A stretch of DNA of 64,000 nucleotides, taken from Sabellastarte sp. h YS-2021. Its lineage: Eukaryota > Annelida > Polychaeta > Sabellida > Sabellidae. Below the pieces are notes generated by a model, which had not been told where the DNA came from, did no database searches, and saw only the letters and a program-made list of their open reading frames with translations. A program made the translations under genes and the position numbers. This document shows positions 21,447-33,251 of the stretch, piece by piece; position 1 is the stretch's first letter, and each line of letters starts with the position of its first letter. The DNA lies in assembly GCA_964017235.1 (NCBI GenBank), contig OZ024936.1, positions 54,301,028-54,365,027 on the forward strand. The letters are read 5' to 3'.

Positions 21447-22185
21447 TATTTATTTATTTGGGGTTTTACAACACTTTGAACACTGTACCGGTCATTTCAC
21501 AATGGGTAGTTTTGTGGGAAGAAGAAACAGTACATACAATTGGGCAAGGTACTGTACTGTAAACTGCAACTGAATTTTTTTTTTCTTTTTTTTCCTTCAA
21601 TATACTTTTTATTCACCCTTTTTTTGCATCAGTGCTCAAAGAATCTGGGAGGGCGAGGGTGGAAAACCCTCCATCAGATTATCTTTACAAGTGGAGTGTA
21701 ATGTATAGACAATTAGAACAACATTTTTGTTGGTTTTACATACTTTTAAAAGGAAAAATAAACAACACTATTTTATCAACAGTTTTCATGCAATTGCATA
21801 ACTCCACAAGGTCTTCTGTGTGATGAAAAGATGAAGCAAAGTAGAAAAATAATGCCTATACAAAAATATCAAGCTAAATCAAATGACCAATAAGTGGTTG
21901 CCACTTATGCCAAATTTTATCAAAATGGATTTCTTCATGACATAACTTACTTAGTAACTTTTATTCTGAGAATACTTGGTGTAATCGATGAATGAATCCA
22001 TTTGAATTGAGATTTTGACATTTATTTGTAGACTCAAATATATATTTTTAGCAACAAGAAGAATTGTATTGATCGGTTGTTGATTGACTTTTAGCAACTA
22101 CAAACTTTCCTACATAAGGTAGGGGGTTTGAACCGCCGTCTTCAGAGGTGGGAGGTGAGTGTGTTACCACTGCACCACATGACCC
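21447..22185 (-). mobile_element. SINE-A copy in L unit 1, split by a 0.52-kb insertion
   Basis: The two SINE parts are on the minus strand: head 22089-22185 (A-box-like TGGTGCAGTGGTAACAC, B-box-like GGTTCAAACCC) and tail 21447-21567 (GTAAAACCCCAAATAAATAA type). The flanks TTTGTAATGT (21437-21446) and TTTGTTAATGT (22186-22196) are the target-site duplication, matching the intact orthologous insertion at 53.3 kb. The same split SINE is present in every L and S unit. Confidence 0.85.
21568..22088 (-). mobile_element. ~521-bp insertion inside the array SINE (first copy)
   Basis: This segment is absent from the SINE at 53273-53498 and present in all homogenised units. Read on the minus strand it ends in an A-rich tail before AGTTGC, and AGTTGC also lies at its other side, so it looks like a retroposed insert with a short (6-bp) duplication. 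It carries a 63-codon frame repeated in every unit (21632-21823 here). The frame's changes between copies include at least three replacements (Cys/Tyr, Gln/Arg, Leu/Phe) and about two silent ones, so constraint is not evident. Origin unknown. Confidence 0.6.
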
Positions 22186-24112
22186 TTTGTTAATGTCATG
22201 AGTAAGTGAAAACTTTTATTTCATTGATGCTGTGTGCATATTTTTAGCATATTATGTTGCATGTTTATACTAAGTGCAATATGTCATTGTATTACAGGAG
22301 TCAAAACACTATTAGTCTCTTCTCAACCTTTCAAGTTCAGCCCAAGCTCTCCAGTGAGTGATATTTCCTAAACTGAGAGACAGAGGCCAAGGATAACTAT
22401 TCATAAATTCCCTGAGGTACTTTAGCCTGTCACTGGGGATAAGACCCAATGACAAAGGGCTGTCATTTTAAATCATCACCTTATCATTTTTTCATCTGTC
22501 TGTGGGTTAGAACCCAAGTCCTCTGTGTTCCTAGAAAAGAGTTACCCATGAGACCACAGTGGAAGAGTGTATCCAATATATAAGGTAATTGTATTTGACA
22601 TATTTACTCAGAATCACCTCAACTTTTTAGTTTATTCGGTGAATCACTGATTGTGAGTTTGGTCATCAGATGTGCCTATCATACAATTTTTTGGTTTACA
22701 AGACATATTCAAGTGAGATTTGTTAGATCTGTAATATGTTTTTATATACACAATGTATCATGAACATGACAGATAAACTGTAATAATTTTCAGTTGGGCA
22801 TATCTATTCACAAAGGTTTTAACCACATTTTCTATACTTGTTGAAATTTATACACGTTATATATAAATTGTTTTAAAATTTTTCTTTCTGGAGTTTCTTC
22901 TGTGATTGTTATTATTTTAAGAACTTGTAATTGAGCCATTAAAATATGTCCTGGATTCTATCCTGAATTGTATTTATTGCAGACATTAACTATCTCTATA
23001 ATAGTTTTTGTCTACACTTTAACTTAACAGAGGATATGAACATTCCATTGAAAGATTTTTTTTATTCCAGATCATGGTATTCAAGTAACACACACGTGAT
23101 GGTTATTTTATGTTTCCTTTTATGTCAGAAAATGCCATCTGTACCTTGTTTTAATTTCACTGGAAAATACCCCAACCTTGTTATTTGAAGAGCCACTGAT
23201 TGTGAGGTTATAACAATATTTCTGTACTTGTTGATATTAATCCACATTATATTATGGAGCTTTCCTATGTTTTTTCTAGATTTCCTGTTGTAATTGTAGT
23301 TTTCCTATGCTTTTTTAAGTTGTCACTGAATTTTGTATCCTTAAATACATTTATTATTGACATAAGGTATCTGTACAGTAGTTTTTTTCTATACACTGTA
23401 ACCTTATACAGGACATGGTGAAAAGAATAGGTCCTTTGAGAGATATTTTTCAGGTTAGAAATTCACCTTCATGGCTAAGCAAATTACTTTCATATTATTA
23501 TAAGTTTTTGGTTATAATCCAAATTATCGGAACCAAGTTATGCATACATTTTGGTTATTTTATGTTTCTTTCTTTTATAATATACACATAGTGTCAGTAT
23601 TTGCTATCTGTACCTTCTTCAAATATCACAGCATTTGCCATCTGTACCTTCTTCAAATATCACAGGAATACCCCTATCTTGTTATTTGGAGATTCTTTGT
23701 GAGATTATGACAATATTTCTGTAATTGTTGATATTTATCCACATTATATTATGGGCCTTTTAAGTTGTTCTTTCTAATTTTCTAATTGTAGCTCATTTGT
23801 ATTTTTATCTTGGCACTGTGCCACTGAAATAGATATTTTTAATCCTTTTATACATTTATTACAGACATTAGGTATCTGCATTATAATTTTGTCAATACTA
23901 TAACTTAATACAGGACATAGTGGAGATGGTTGTTCCTTTGAAAAATATTTTCAGATTACAACATCTCCTTTATGGCTAAGGAAAATTTTCCCGTTATTAT
24001 AAGGTTTTGGTTATACACCAGATTATGGGGTCCAAGTTATGCATATGTTATGGTTGTTTTGTAATGTTATTTATTTATTTATTTGGGGTTTTACATCGCT
24101 TTGAACACTGTA

Positions 24113-25398
24113 CTGGAACACAGAGGACTTGGGTTCTAACCCACAGACAGATGAAAAAATGATAAGGTGATGATTTAAAATGACAGCCCTTTGTCATTGG
24201 GTCTTATCCCCAGTGACAGGCTAAAGTACCTCAGGGAATTTATGAATAGTTATCCTTGCCCTCTGTCTCTCAGTTTAGGAAATATCACTCACTGGAGAGC
24301 TTGGGCTGAACTTAAAAGTTTGAGAAGAGACTAATAGTGTTTTGACTCCTGTAATACAATGACATATTGCATTTAGTATAAACATGCAACATAATATACT
24401 AAAAATATGCACACAGCATCAATGAAATAAAAGTTTTCACTTACTCATGACATTAACAAAGGGCCATGTGGTGCAGTGGTAACACACTCGCTTCCCACCT
24501 CTGAAGACGGCGAGGTTCTCAGTGGCCTAGTGGTTAGCAAGTTTGGCATCTAATCATAGGTTGTCACCTCTGTGGGTACGAGTCCCACAAGTGGCAATTC
24601 TGAGGACCTGTCCCAATATGACCCTGGCTGTTGAACGGGACGTAAAACCCCAACTTTGACCTTTGATCTGAAGACGGCGGTTCAAACCCCCTACCTTATG
24701 TAGGAAAGTTTGTAGTTGCTAAAAGTCAATCAACAACCGATCAATACAATTCTTCTTGTTGCTAAAAATATATATTTGAGTCTACAAATAAATGTCAAAA
24801 TCTCAATTCAAATGGATTCATTCATCGATTACACCAAGTATTCTCAGAACAAAAGTTACTAAGTAAGTTATGTCATGAAGAAATCCATTTTGATAAAATT
24901 TGGCATAAGTGGCAACCACTTATTGGTCATTTGATTTAGCTTGATATTTTTGTATAGGCATTATTTTTCTACTTTGCTTCATCTTTTCATCACACAGAAG
25001 ACCTTGTGGAGTTATGCAATTGCATGAAAACTGTTGATAAAATAGTGTTGTTTATTTTTCCTTTTAAAAGTATGTAAAACCAACAAAAATGTTGTTCTAA
25101 TTGTCTATACATTACACTCCACTTGTAAAGATAATCTGATGGAGGGTTTTCCACCCTCGCCCTCCCAGATTCTTTGAGCACTGATGCAAAAAAAGGGTGA
25201 ATAAAAAGTATATTGAAGGAAAAAAAGAAAAAAAAATTCAGTTGCAGTTTACAGTACAGTACCTTGCCCAATTGTATGTACTGTTTCTTCTTCCCACAAA
25301 ACTACCCATTGTGAAATGACCGGTACAGTGTTCAAAGCGATGTAAAACCCCAAATAAATAAATAAATAACATTACAAAACAACCATAACATATGCATA
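24113..25398 (-). repeat. Inverted array segment 1
   Basis: Unit sequence runs backwards from GGAACACAGAGGAC (24115) to CATATGCATA (25398). Both joints are abrupt: ...ACTGTAC|TGGAACACAG on the left, and a ~5-bp filler before CATAAGG at 25404 on the right. The arms 24030-24112 and 25322-25398 are complementary. 24115-24520 is also complementary to 25420-25835, so the locus can fold into two nested hairpins. Confidence 0.88.
24513..24666 (+). mobile_element. SINE-B copy 1 (second tRNA-derived family)
   Basis: A 154-bp element inserted in the inverted SINE-A head, flanked by perfect 13-bp repeats TCTGAAGACGGCG (24500-24512 and 24667-24679). It has an A-box-like TGGCCTAGTGGTTAGCA and a B-box-like GGTACGAGTCCC, then CCTGGCTGTTGAACGGGACG and a GTAAAACCCCAA tail. 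The 3' part resembles the SINE-A tail. Confidence 0.87.
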
Positions 25399-25403
25399 TG
25401 TAC

Positions 25404-27347
25404 CATAAGGTAGGGGGTTTGAACCGCCGTCTTCAGAGGTGGGAAGCGAGTGTGTTACCACTGCACCACATGGCCCTTTGTTAATGTCATGAGTAAGTGA
25501 AAACTTTTATTTCATTGATGCTGTGTGCATATTTTCAGTATATTATGTTGCATGTTTATACTAAATTCAATATGTCATTGTATTACAGGAGACAAAACAC
25601 TATTAGTCTCTTCTCAAACTTTTAAGTTCAGCCCAAGCTCTCCAGTGAGTGATATTTCCTAAACTGAGAGACAGAGGGCAAGGATAACTATTCATAAATT
25701 CCCTGAGGTACTTTAGCCTGTCACTGGGGATAAGACCCAATGACAAAGGGCTGTCATTTTAAATCATCACCTTATCATTTTTTCATCTGTCTGTGGGTTA
25801 GAACCCAAGTCCTCTGTGTTCCTAGAAAAGTGTTCCCCATGAGACCACAGTGGAAGAGTGTATCCAATATATAAGGTAATTGTATTTGACATATTTACTC
25901 AGAATAACCTCAACTTTTTAGCTTATTCGGAGAATCACTGATTGTGAGTTTGGTCATCAGATGTGCCTATCATACAATTTTTTGGTTTACAAGACATATT
26001 CAAGTGAGATTTGTTAGATCTGTAATATGTTTTAATATACACAATGTATTATGAACATGACAGATAAACTTTAATAATTTTCAGTTGGGCATCTCTGTTC
26101 ACAAAGGTTTTAACCACATTTTCTATACTTGTTGAAATTTATACACATTACATATAAATTGTTTTAAAATTTTTCTTTCTGGAGTTTCTTCTGTGATTGT
26201 TATTATTTTAAGAACTTGGAATTGAGCCACTAAAATATATCCTGAATTGTATTTATTGCAGACATTAACTATCTCTATAATAGTTTTTGTCTACACTTTA
26301 ACTTAACAGAGGATATGAACATTCCATTGAAAGATTTTTTTTATTCCAGATCATGGTATTCAAGTAACACACACGTGATGGTTATTTTATGTTTCCTTTT
26401 ATGTCAGAAAATGCCATCTGTACCTTGTTTTAATTTCACTGGAAAATACCCCAACCTTGTTATTTGAAGAGCCACTGATTGTGAGGTTATAACAATATTT
26501 CTGTACTTGTTGATATTAATCCACATTATATTATGGAGCTTTCCTATGTTTTTTCTAGATTTCCTGTTGTAATTGTAGTTTTCCTATGCTTTTTTAAGTT
26601 GTCACTGAATTTTGTATCCTTAAATACATTTATTATTGACATAAGGTATCTGTACAGTAGTTTTTTTCTATACACTGTAACCTTATACAGGACATGGTGA
26701 AAAGAATAGGTCCTTTGAGAGATATTTTTCAGGTTAGAAATTCACCTTCATGGCTAAGCAAATTACTTTCATATTATTATAAGTTTTTGGTTATAATCCA
26801 AATTATCGGAACCAAGTTATGCATACATTTTGGTTATTTTATGTTTCTTTCTTTTATAATATACACATAGTGTCAGTATTTGCTATCTGTACCTTCTTCA
26901 AATATCACAGCATTTGCCATCTGTACCTTCTTCAAATATCACAGGAATACCCCTATCTTGTTATTTGGAGATTCTTTGTGAGATTATGACAATATTTCTG
27001 TAATTGTTGATATTTATCCACATTATATTATGGGCCTTTTAAGTTGTTCTTTCTAATTTTCTAATTGTAGCTCATTTGTATTTTTATCTTGGCACTGTGC
27101 CACTGAAATAGATATTTTTTAATCCTTTTACACATTTATTACAGACATTAGGTATCTGTATTATAATTTTGTCTATACTGTAACTTAATACAGGACATAG
27201 TGGAGAGGGTTGTTCCTTTGAAAAATATTTTCAGATTAGAACATCTCCTTTATGGCTAAGGAAAATTTTCCCGTTATTATAAGGTTTTGGTTATACACCA
27301 GATTATGGGGTCCAAGTTATGCATATGTTATGGTTGTTTTGTAATGT
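25404..27347 (+). repeat. Partial direct unit after inversion 1
   Basis: Resumes direct orientation inside the SINE-A head (CATAAGGTAGGGGG) and continues through spacer and all three sub-repeats. It lacks the SINE tail and the 0.52-kb insertion. Confidence 0.88.
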
Positions 27348-29971
27348 TATTTATTTATTTATTTGGGGTTTTACATCGCTTTGAACACTGTACCGGTCAT
27401 TTCACAATGGGTAGTTTTGTGGGAAGAAGAAACAGTACATACAATTGGGCAAAGTACTGTACTGTAAACTGCAACTGAATTTTTTTATTTTTTTTCCTTC
27501 AATATACTTTTTATTCACCCTTTTTTCGCATCAGTGCTAAAAGAATCTGGAAGGGCGAGGGTGGAAAACCCTCCATCAGATTATCTTTACAAGTGGAGTG
27601 TAATGTATAGACAATTAGAACAACATTTTTATTGGTTTTACATACTTTTAAAAGGAAAAATAAACAACACTATTTTATCAACAGTTTTCATGCGATTTCA
27701 TAACTCCACAAGGTCTTCTGTGTGATGAAAAGATGAAGCAAAGTAGAAAAATAATGCCTATACAAAAATATCAAGCTAAATCAAATGACCAATAAGTGGT
27801 TGCCACTTATGCCAAATTTTATCAAAATGGATTTCTTCATGACATAAGTTACTTAGTAACTTTTGTTCTGAGAATACTTGGTGTAATCGATGAATGAATC
27901 CATTTGAATTGAGATTTTGACATTTATTTATAGACTCAAATATATATTTTTAGCAACAAGAAGAATTGTATTGATCGGTTGTTGATTGACTTTTAGCAAC
28001 TACAAACTTTCCTACATAAGGTAGGGGATTTGAACCGCCGTCTTCAGAGGTGGGAAGCGAGTGTGTTACCACTGCACCACATGGCCCTTTGTTAATGTCA
28101 TGAGTAAGTGAAAACTTTTATTTCATTGATGCTGTGTGCATATTTTTAGTATATTATGTTGCATGTTTATACTAAATGCAATATGTCATTGTATTACAGG
28201 AGTCAAAACACTATTAGTCTCTTCTCAAACTTTTAAGTTCAGCCCAAGCTCTCCAGTGAGTGATATTTCCTAAACTGAGAGACAGAGGGCAAGGATAACT
28301 ATTCATAAATTCCATGAGGTACTTTAGCCTGTCACTGGGGATAAGACCCAATGACAAAGGGCTGTCATTTTAAATCATCACCTTATCATTTTTTCATCTG
28401 TCTGTGGGTTAGAACCCAAGTCATCTGTGTTCCTAGAAAAGTGTTACCCATGAGACCACAGTGGAAGAGTGTATCCAATATATAAGGTAATTGTATTTGA
28501 CATATTTACTCAGAATCACCTCAACTTTTTAGCTTATTCGGAGAATCACTGATTGTGAGTTTGGTCATCAGATGTGCCTATCATACAATTTTTTGGTTTA
28601 CAAGACATATTCAAGTGAGATTTGTTAGATCTGTAATATGTTTTTATATACACAATGTATCATGAACATGACAGATAAACTGTAATAATTTGCAGTTGGG
28701 CATCTCCGTTCACAAAGGTTTTAACCACATTTTCTATACTTGTTGAAATTTATACACGTTATATATAAATTGTTTTAATATTTTTCTTTCTGGAGTTTCT
28801 TCTGTAATTGTTATTACTTTAAGAACTTGTAATTGAGCCATTAAAATATATCCTGGATTCTATCCTGAATTGTATTTATTGCAGACATTAACTATCTGTA
28901 TAATAGTTTTTGTCTACACTTTAACTTAACGGAGGATATGAACATTCCATTGAAAGGTTTTTTTTCTTCCAGATCATGGTATTGAAGTAAAACACACGTG
29001 ATGGTTATTTTATGTTTCCTTTTATGTCAGAAAATGCCATCTGTACCTTGTTTGAATTTCACTGGAAAATACCCCAACCTTGTTATTTGAAGAGCCACTG
29101 ATTGTGAGGTTATAACAATATTTCTGTACTTGTTGATATTAATCCACATTATATTATGGAGCTTTCCTATGTTTTTTCTAGATTTCCTGTTGTAATTGTA
29201 GTTTTCCTATGCTTTTTCAAGTTGTCACTGAATTTTGTATCCTTAAATACATTTATTATTGACATAAGGTATCTGTACAGTAGTTTCTTTTCTATACACT
29301 GTAACCTTATACAGGACATGGTGAAAAGAATAGGTCCTTTGAGAGATATTTTTCAGGTTAGAAATTCACCTTCATGGCTAAGCAAATTACTTTCATTTTA
29401 TTATAAGTTTTTGGTTATAATCCAAATTATCGGAACCAAGTTATGCATACATTTTGGTTATTTTATGTTTTTTTCTTTTATAATATACACATAGTGTCAC
29501 TATTTGCTATCTGTACCTTCTTCAAATATCACAGCATTTGCCATCTGTACCTTCTTCAAATATCACAGGAATACCCCTATCTTGTTATTTGGAGATTCTT
29601 TGTGAGATTATGACAATATTTCTGTAATTGTTGATATTTATCCACATTATATTATGGGCCTTTTAAGTTGTTCTTTCTAATTTTCTAATTGTAGCTCATT
29701 TGTATTTTTATCTTGGCACTGTGCCACTGAAATAGATATTTTTTAATCCTTTTACACATTTATTACAGACATTAGGTATCTGTATTATAATATTGTCTAT
29801 ACTGTAACTTAATACAGGACATAGTGGAGAGGGTTGTTCCTTTGAAAAATATTTTCAGATTAGAACATCTCCTTTATGGCTAAGGAAAATTTTCCCGTTA
29901 TTATAAGGTTTTGGTTATACACCAGATTATGGGGTCCAAGTTATGCATATGTTATGGTTGTTTTGTAATGT
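27348..29971 (+). repeat. L unit (Lc subtype), copy in first 5.9-kb block
   Basis: Full 2,624-bp unit with the GCCATCTG form in sub-repeat 1. It also has a 34-bp internal direct duplication (CTGTACCTTCTTCAAATATC twice near 29510-29570), shared by all L units. Confidence 0.9.
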
Positions 29972-30016
29972 TATTTATTTATTTATTTGGGGTTTTACAT
30001 CGCTTTGAACACTGTA

Positions 30017-31302
30017 CTGGAACACAGAGGACTTGGGTTCTAACCCACAGACAGATGAAAAAATGATAAGGTGATGATTTAAAATGACAGCCCTTTGTCA
30101 TTGGGTCTTATCCCCAGTGACAGGCTAAAGTACCTCAGGGAATTTATGAATAGTTATCCTTGCCCTCTGTCTCTCAGTTTAGGAAATATCACTCACTGGA
30201 GAGCTTGGGCTGAACTTAAAAGTTTGAGAAGAGACTAATAGTGTTTTGACTCCTGTAATACAATGACATATTGCATTTAGTATAAACATGCAACATAATA
30301 TACTAAAAATATGCACACAGCATCAATGAAATAAAAGTTTTCACTTACTCATGACATTAACAAAGGGCCATGTGGTGCAGTGGTAACACACTCGCTTCCC
30401 ACCTCTGAAGACGGCGAGGTTCTCAGTGGCCTAGTGGTTAGCAAGTTTGGCATCTAATCATAGGTTGTCACCTCTGTGGGTACGAGTCCCACAAGTGGCA
30501 ATTCTGAGGACCTGTCCCAATATGACCCTGGCTGTTGAACGGGACGTAAAACCCCAACTTTGACCTTTGATCTGAAGACGGCGGTTCAAACCCCCTACCT
30601 TATGTAGGAAAGTTTGTAGTTGCTAAAAGTCAATCAACAACCGATCAATACAATTCTTCTTGTTGCTAAAAATATATATTTGAGTCTACAAATAAATGTC
30701 AAAATCTCAATTCAAATGGATTCATTCATCGATTACACCAAGTATTCTCAGAACAAAAGTTACTAAGTAAGTTATGTCATGAAGAAATCCATTTTGATAA
30801 AATTTGGCATAAGTGGCAACCACTTATTGGTCATTTGATTTAGCTTGATATTTTTGTATAGGCATTATTTTTCTACTTTGCTTCATCTTTTCATCACACA
30901 GAAGACCTTGTGGAGTTATGCAATTGCATGAAAACTGTTGATAAAATAGTGTTGTTTATTTTTCCTTTTAAAAGTATGTAAAACCAACAAAAATGTTGTT
31001 CTAATTGTCTATACATTACACTCCACTTGTAAAGATAATCTGATGGAGGGTTTTCCACCCTCGCCCTCCCAGATTCTTTGAGCACTGATGCAAAAAAAGG
31101 GTGAATAAAAAGTATATTGAAGGAAAAAAAGAAAAAAAAATTCAGTTGCAGTTTACAGTACAGTACCTTGCCCAATTGTATGTACTGTTTCTTCTTCCCA
31201 CAAAACTACCCATTGTGAAATGACCGGTACAGTGTTCAAAGCGATGTAAAACCCCAAATAAATAAATAAATAACATTACAAAACAACCATAACATATGCA
31301 TA
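30017..31302 (-). repeat. Inverted array segment 2
   Basis: Exact counterpart of 24113-25398 in the second 5.9-kb block, with the same joints and filler. Confidence 0.88.
30417..30570 (+). mobile_element. SINE-B copy 2
   Basis: The same SINE-B insertion as at 24513, carried along by the 5,904-bp duplication (same flanking repeats), not an independent insertion. Confidence 0.87.
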
Positions 31303-31307
31303 TGTAC

Positions 31308-33251
31308 CATAAGGTAGGGGGTTTGAACCGCCGTCTTCAGAGGTGGGAAGCGAGTGTGTTACCACTGCACCACATGGCCCTTTGTTAATGTCATGAGTAA
31401 GTGAAAACTTTTATTTCATTGATGCTGTGTGCATATTTTCAGTATATTATGTTGCATGTTTATACTAAATTCAATATGTCATTGTATTACAGGAGACAAA
31501 ACACTATTAGTCTCTTCTCAAACTTTTAAGTTCAGCCCAAGCTCTCCAGTGAGTGATATTTCCTAAACTGAGAGACAGAGGGCAAGGATAACTATTCATA
31601 AATTCCCTGAGGTACTTTAGCCTGTCACTGGGGATAAGACCCAATGACAAAGGGCTGTCATTTTAAATCATCACCTTATCATTTTTTCATCTGTCTGTGG
31701 GTTAGAACCCAAGTCCTCTGTGTTCCTAGAAAAGTGTTCCCCATGAGACCACAGTGGAAGAGTGTATCCAATATATAAGGTAATTGTATTTGACATATTT
31801 ACTCAGAATAACCTCAACTTTTTAGCTTATTCGGAGAATCACTGATTGTGAGTTTGGTCATCAGATGTGCCTATCATACAATTTTTTGGTTTACAAGACA
31901 TATTCAAGTGAGATTTGTTAGATCTGTAATATGTTTTAATATACACAATGTATTATGAACATGACAGATAAACTTTAATAATTTTCAGTTGGGCATCTCT
32001 GTTCACAAAGGTTTTAACCACATTTTCTATACTTGTTGAAATTTATACACATTACATATAAATTGTTTTAAAATTTTTCTTTCTGGAGTTTCTTCTGTGA
32101 TTGTTATTATTTTAAGAACTTGGAATTGAGCCACTAAAATATATCCTGAATTGTATTTATTGCAGACATTAACTATCTCTATAATAGTTTTTGTCTACAC
32201 TTTAACTTAACAGAGGATATGAACATTCCATTGAAAGATTTTTTTTATTCCAGATCATGGTATTCAAGTAACACACACGTGATGGTTATTTTATGTTTCC
32301 TTTTATGTCAGAAAATGCCATCTGTACCTTGTTTTAATTTCACTGGAAAATACCCCAACCTTGTTATTTGAAGAGCCACTGATTGTGAGGTTATAACAAT
32401 ATTTCTGTACTTGTTGATATTAATCCACATTATATTATGGAGCTTTCCTATGTTTTTTCTAGATTTCCTGTTGTAATTGTAGTTTTCCTATGCTTTTTTA
32501 AGTTGTCACTGAATTTTGTATCCTTAAATACATTTATTATTGACATAAGGTATCTGTACAGTAGTTTTTTTCTATACACTGTAACCTTATACAGGACATG
32601 GTGAAAAGAATAGGTCCTTTGAGAGATATTTTTCAGGTTAGAAATTCACCTTCATGGCTAAGCAAATTACTTTCATATTATTATAAGTTTTTGGTTATAA
32701 TCCAAATTATCGGAACCAAGTTATGCATACATTTTGGTTATTTTATGTTTCTTTCTTTTATAATATACACATAGTGTCAGTATTTGCTATCTGTACCTTC
32801 TTCAAATATCACAGCATTTGCCATCTGTACCTTCTTCAAATATCACAGGAATACCCCTATCTTGTTATTTGGAGATTCTTTGTGAGATTATGACAATATT
32901 TCTGTAATTGTTGATATTTATCCACATTATATTATGGGCCTTTTAAGTTGTTCTTTCTAATTTTCTAATTGTAGCTCATTTGTATTTTTATCTTGGCACT
33001 GTGCCACTGAAATAGATATTTTTTAATCCTTTTACACATTTATTACAGACATTAGGTATCTGTATTATAATTTTGTCTATACTGTAACTTAATACAGGAC
33101 ATAGTGGAGAGGGTTGTTCCTTTGAAAAATATTTTCAGATTAGAACATCTCCTTTATGGCTAAGGAAAATTTTCCCGTTATTATAAGGTTTTGGTTATAC
33201 ACCAGATTATGGGGTCCAAGTTATGCATATGTTATGGTTGTTTTGTAATGT
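31308..33251 (+). repeat. Partial direct unit after inversion 2
   Basis: Counterpart of 25404-27347 in the second block. Confidence 0.88.

Larger units (their letters stand above)
21447..24067 (+). repeat. L unit 1 (leftmost, most diverged of the L units)
   Basis: Full 2,621-bp unit: SINE-A tail (21447-21567), insertion (21568-22088), SINE-A head (22089-22185), spacer, then sub-repeats whose GACAT(T/A)A starts are at 22982, 23359 and 23864. It differs at scattered sites from later units (for example TGTTGG rather than TATTGG in the insertion). Confidence 0.9.
23960..29863 (+). repeat. 5,904-bp duplicated block, copy 1
   Basis: Everything here recurs 5,904 bp downstream with no difference found by eye. 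It contains an inverted segment (24113-25398), a partial direct unit (25404-27347) and most of an L unit from 27348. Identity to the second copy starts just after 23958 and persists to about 30012. Confidence 0.88.

Noticed and set aside
22089-22185. tRNA gene on the minus strand
   Set aside because: A and B boxes are present, but the sequence is attached to a SINE body with target duplications and does not give a clean cloverleaf.
27287-27478. 63-codon frame running into the SINE (also 33191, 35815, 39468, 42091, 45743, 49395)
   Set aside because: It crosses the sub-repeat/SINE boundary, so it is an accident of insertion.
27534-27725. 63-codon frame recurring in nearly every array unit (also 21632, 33438, 39715, 43368, 47020, 49642; extended to 93 codons in some)
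   Set aside because: It recurs because the repeat is homogenised. Differences between copies are mostly replacements, no domain is recognisable, and S units drop four codons. No evidence of a gene.
29156-29494. 112-codon hydrophobic frame in L units (also 35060, 52529)
   Set aside because: AT-rich sub-repeat sequence that translates to Phe/Leu/Ile-rich peptide; disrupted in several other units.
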